Assembly: GCF_900215315.1 (NCBI RefSeq)
Contig: NZ_OBEB01000006.1
Span: forward strand, 62,001-126,000
Length of the DNA stretch: 64,000 nucleotides
Source of the DNA: Arsukibacterium tuosuense
GTDB lineage: Bacteria > Pseudomonadota > Gammaproteobacteria > Enterobacterales > Alteromonadaceae
Reading direction: 5' to 3'
Shown here: positions 64,000 through 64,000 of the stretch, one piece after another
How positions within the stretch are numbered: the first letter of the stretch is position 1
Layout: the number at the start of each line of letters is the position of its first letter
The notes under the pieces: generated by a model
Databases searched by the model: none
Told to the model about the DNA's origin: nothing
What the model saw: the letters and a program-made list of their open reading frames with translations, nothing else
Translations under genes and position numbers: made by a program

Positions 64000-64000
64000 G

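Overview
This window looks like a chromosomal segment of a marine or freshwater gammaproteobacterium of the Alteromonadales / Chromatiaceae-like group (Rheinheimera, Alishewanella or Arsukibacterium type). The assignment is inferred from protein character and gene order. Supporting signs are large TonB-dependent receptors of the Alteromonadales style, a MotY protein (sodium-driven polar flagellum) beside rnt, a FimV/HubP protein between asd and truA, the prkA-yeaH-ycgB triad, and the conserved runs dnaX-ybaB-recR-htpG...adk and pdxB-asd-fimV-truA-accD-folC-dedD-cvpA-purF. No CRISPR array, insertion sequence or prophage was seen.

Layout. 1-3060: a leftward dinG operon (dinG, TSUP permease, start of a probable priC) behind a near-ideal LexA box. 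3535-15557: an accessory nutrient/peptide block of two large TonB-dependent receptors around a methyltransferase, a secreted S9 peptidase, a small lipoprotein and a B12-type radical SAM enzyme; terminators split it into several units. 15772-24688: a 39-residue membrane ORF, apt, dnaX with a complete programmed -1 frameshift cassette, ybaB, recR, htpG behind a sigma-32 promoter, an inserted chemoreceptor gene, and adk. 24837-28255: a small heat-shock protein with a ROSE-like RNA thermometer, an exported thiol peroxidase, and a REC-CheC plus PAS-GGDEF pair. 28288-33022: prkA-yeaH-ycgB. 33299-38690: sodB and grxD diverging around an IscR-type operator, rnt, motY, a small secreted protein and mnmC. 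38858-51235: fabB behind a FabR-like palindrome, then the pdxB-to-purF housekeeping series. 51319-56811: Yip1-family protein, miaE, lpxH, ppiB, cysS and a lipoprotein hydrolase. 56948-59547: a small accessory island with a BrnT/BrnA toxin-antitoxin pair, an attC-like inverted repeat and an unrecognised 648-residue membrane-anchored protein. 59645-63889: folD, a tRNA operon (Pro, a decayed Pro, Arg, His, Pro) and proBA.

Most genes are housekeeping. The regulatory layer is unusually readable: LexA at dinG, sigma-32 at htpG, ROSE-like leader at hsp20, IscR at sodB, FabR at fabB, a stringent-type tRNA promoter, a dyad across the miaE promoter, and a HexR-like palindrome before proBA. The best candidates for something new are the radical SAM / TonB receptor block, the BrnTA island with its unknown neighbour, the 39-residue ORF before apt, and the decaying tRNA-Pro copy. 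No completely new system can be claimed from sequence reading alone.
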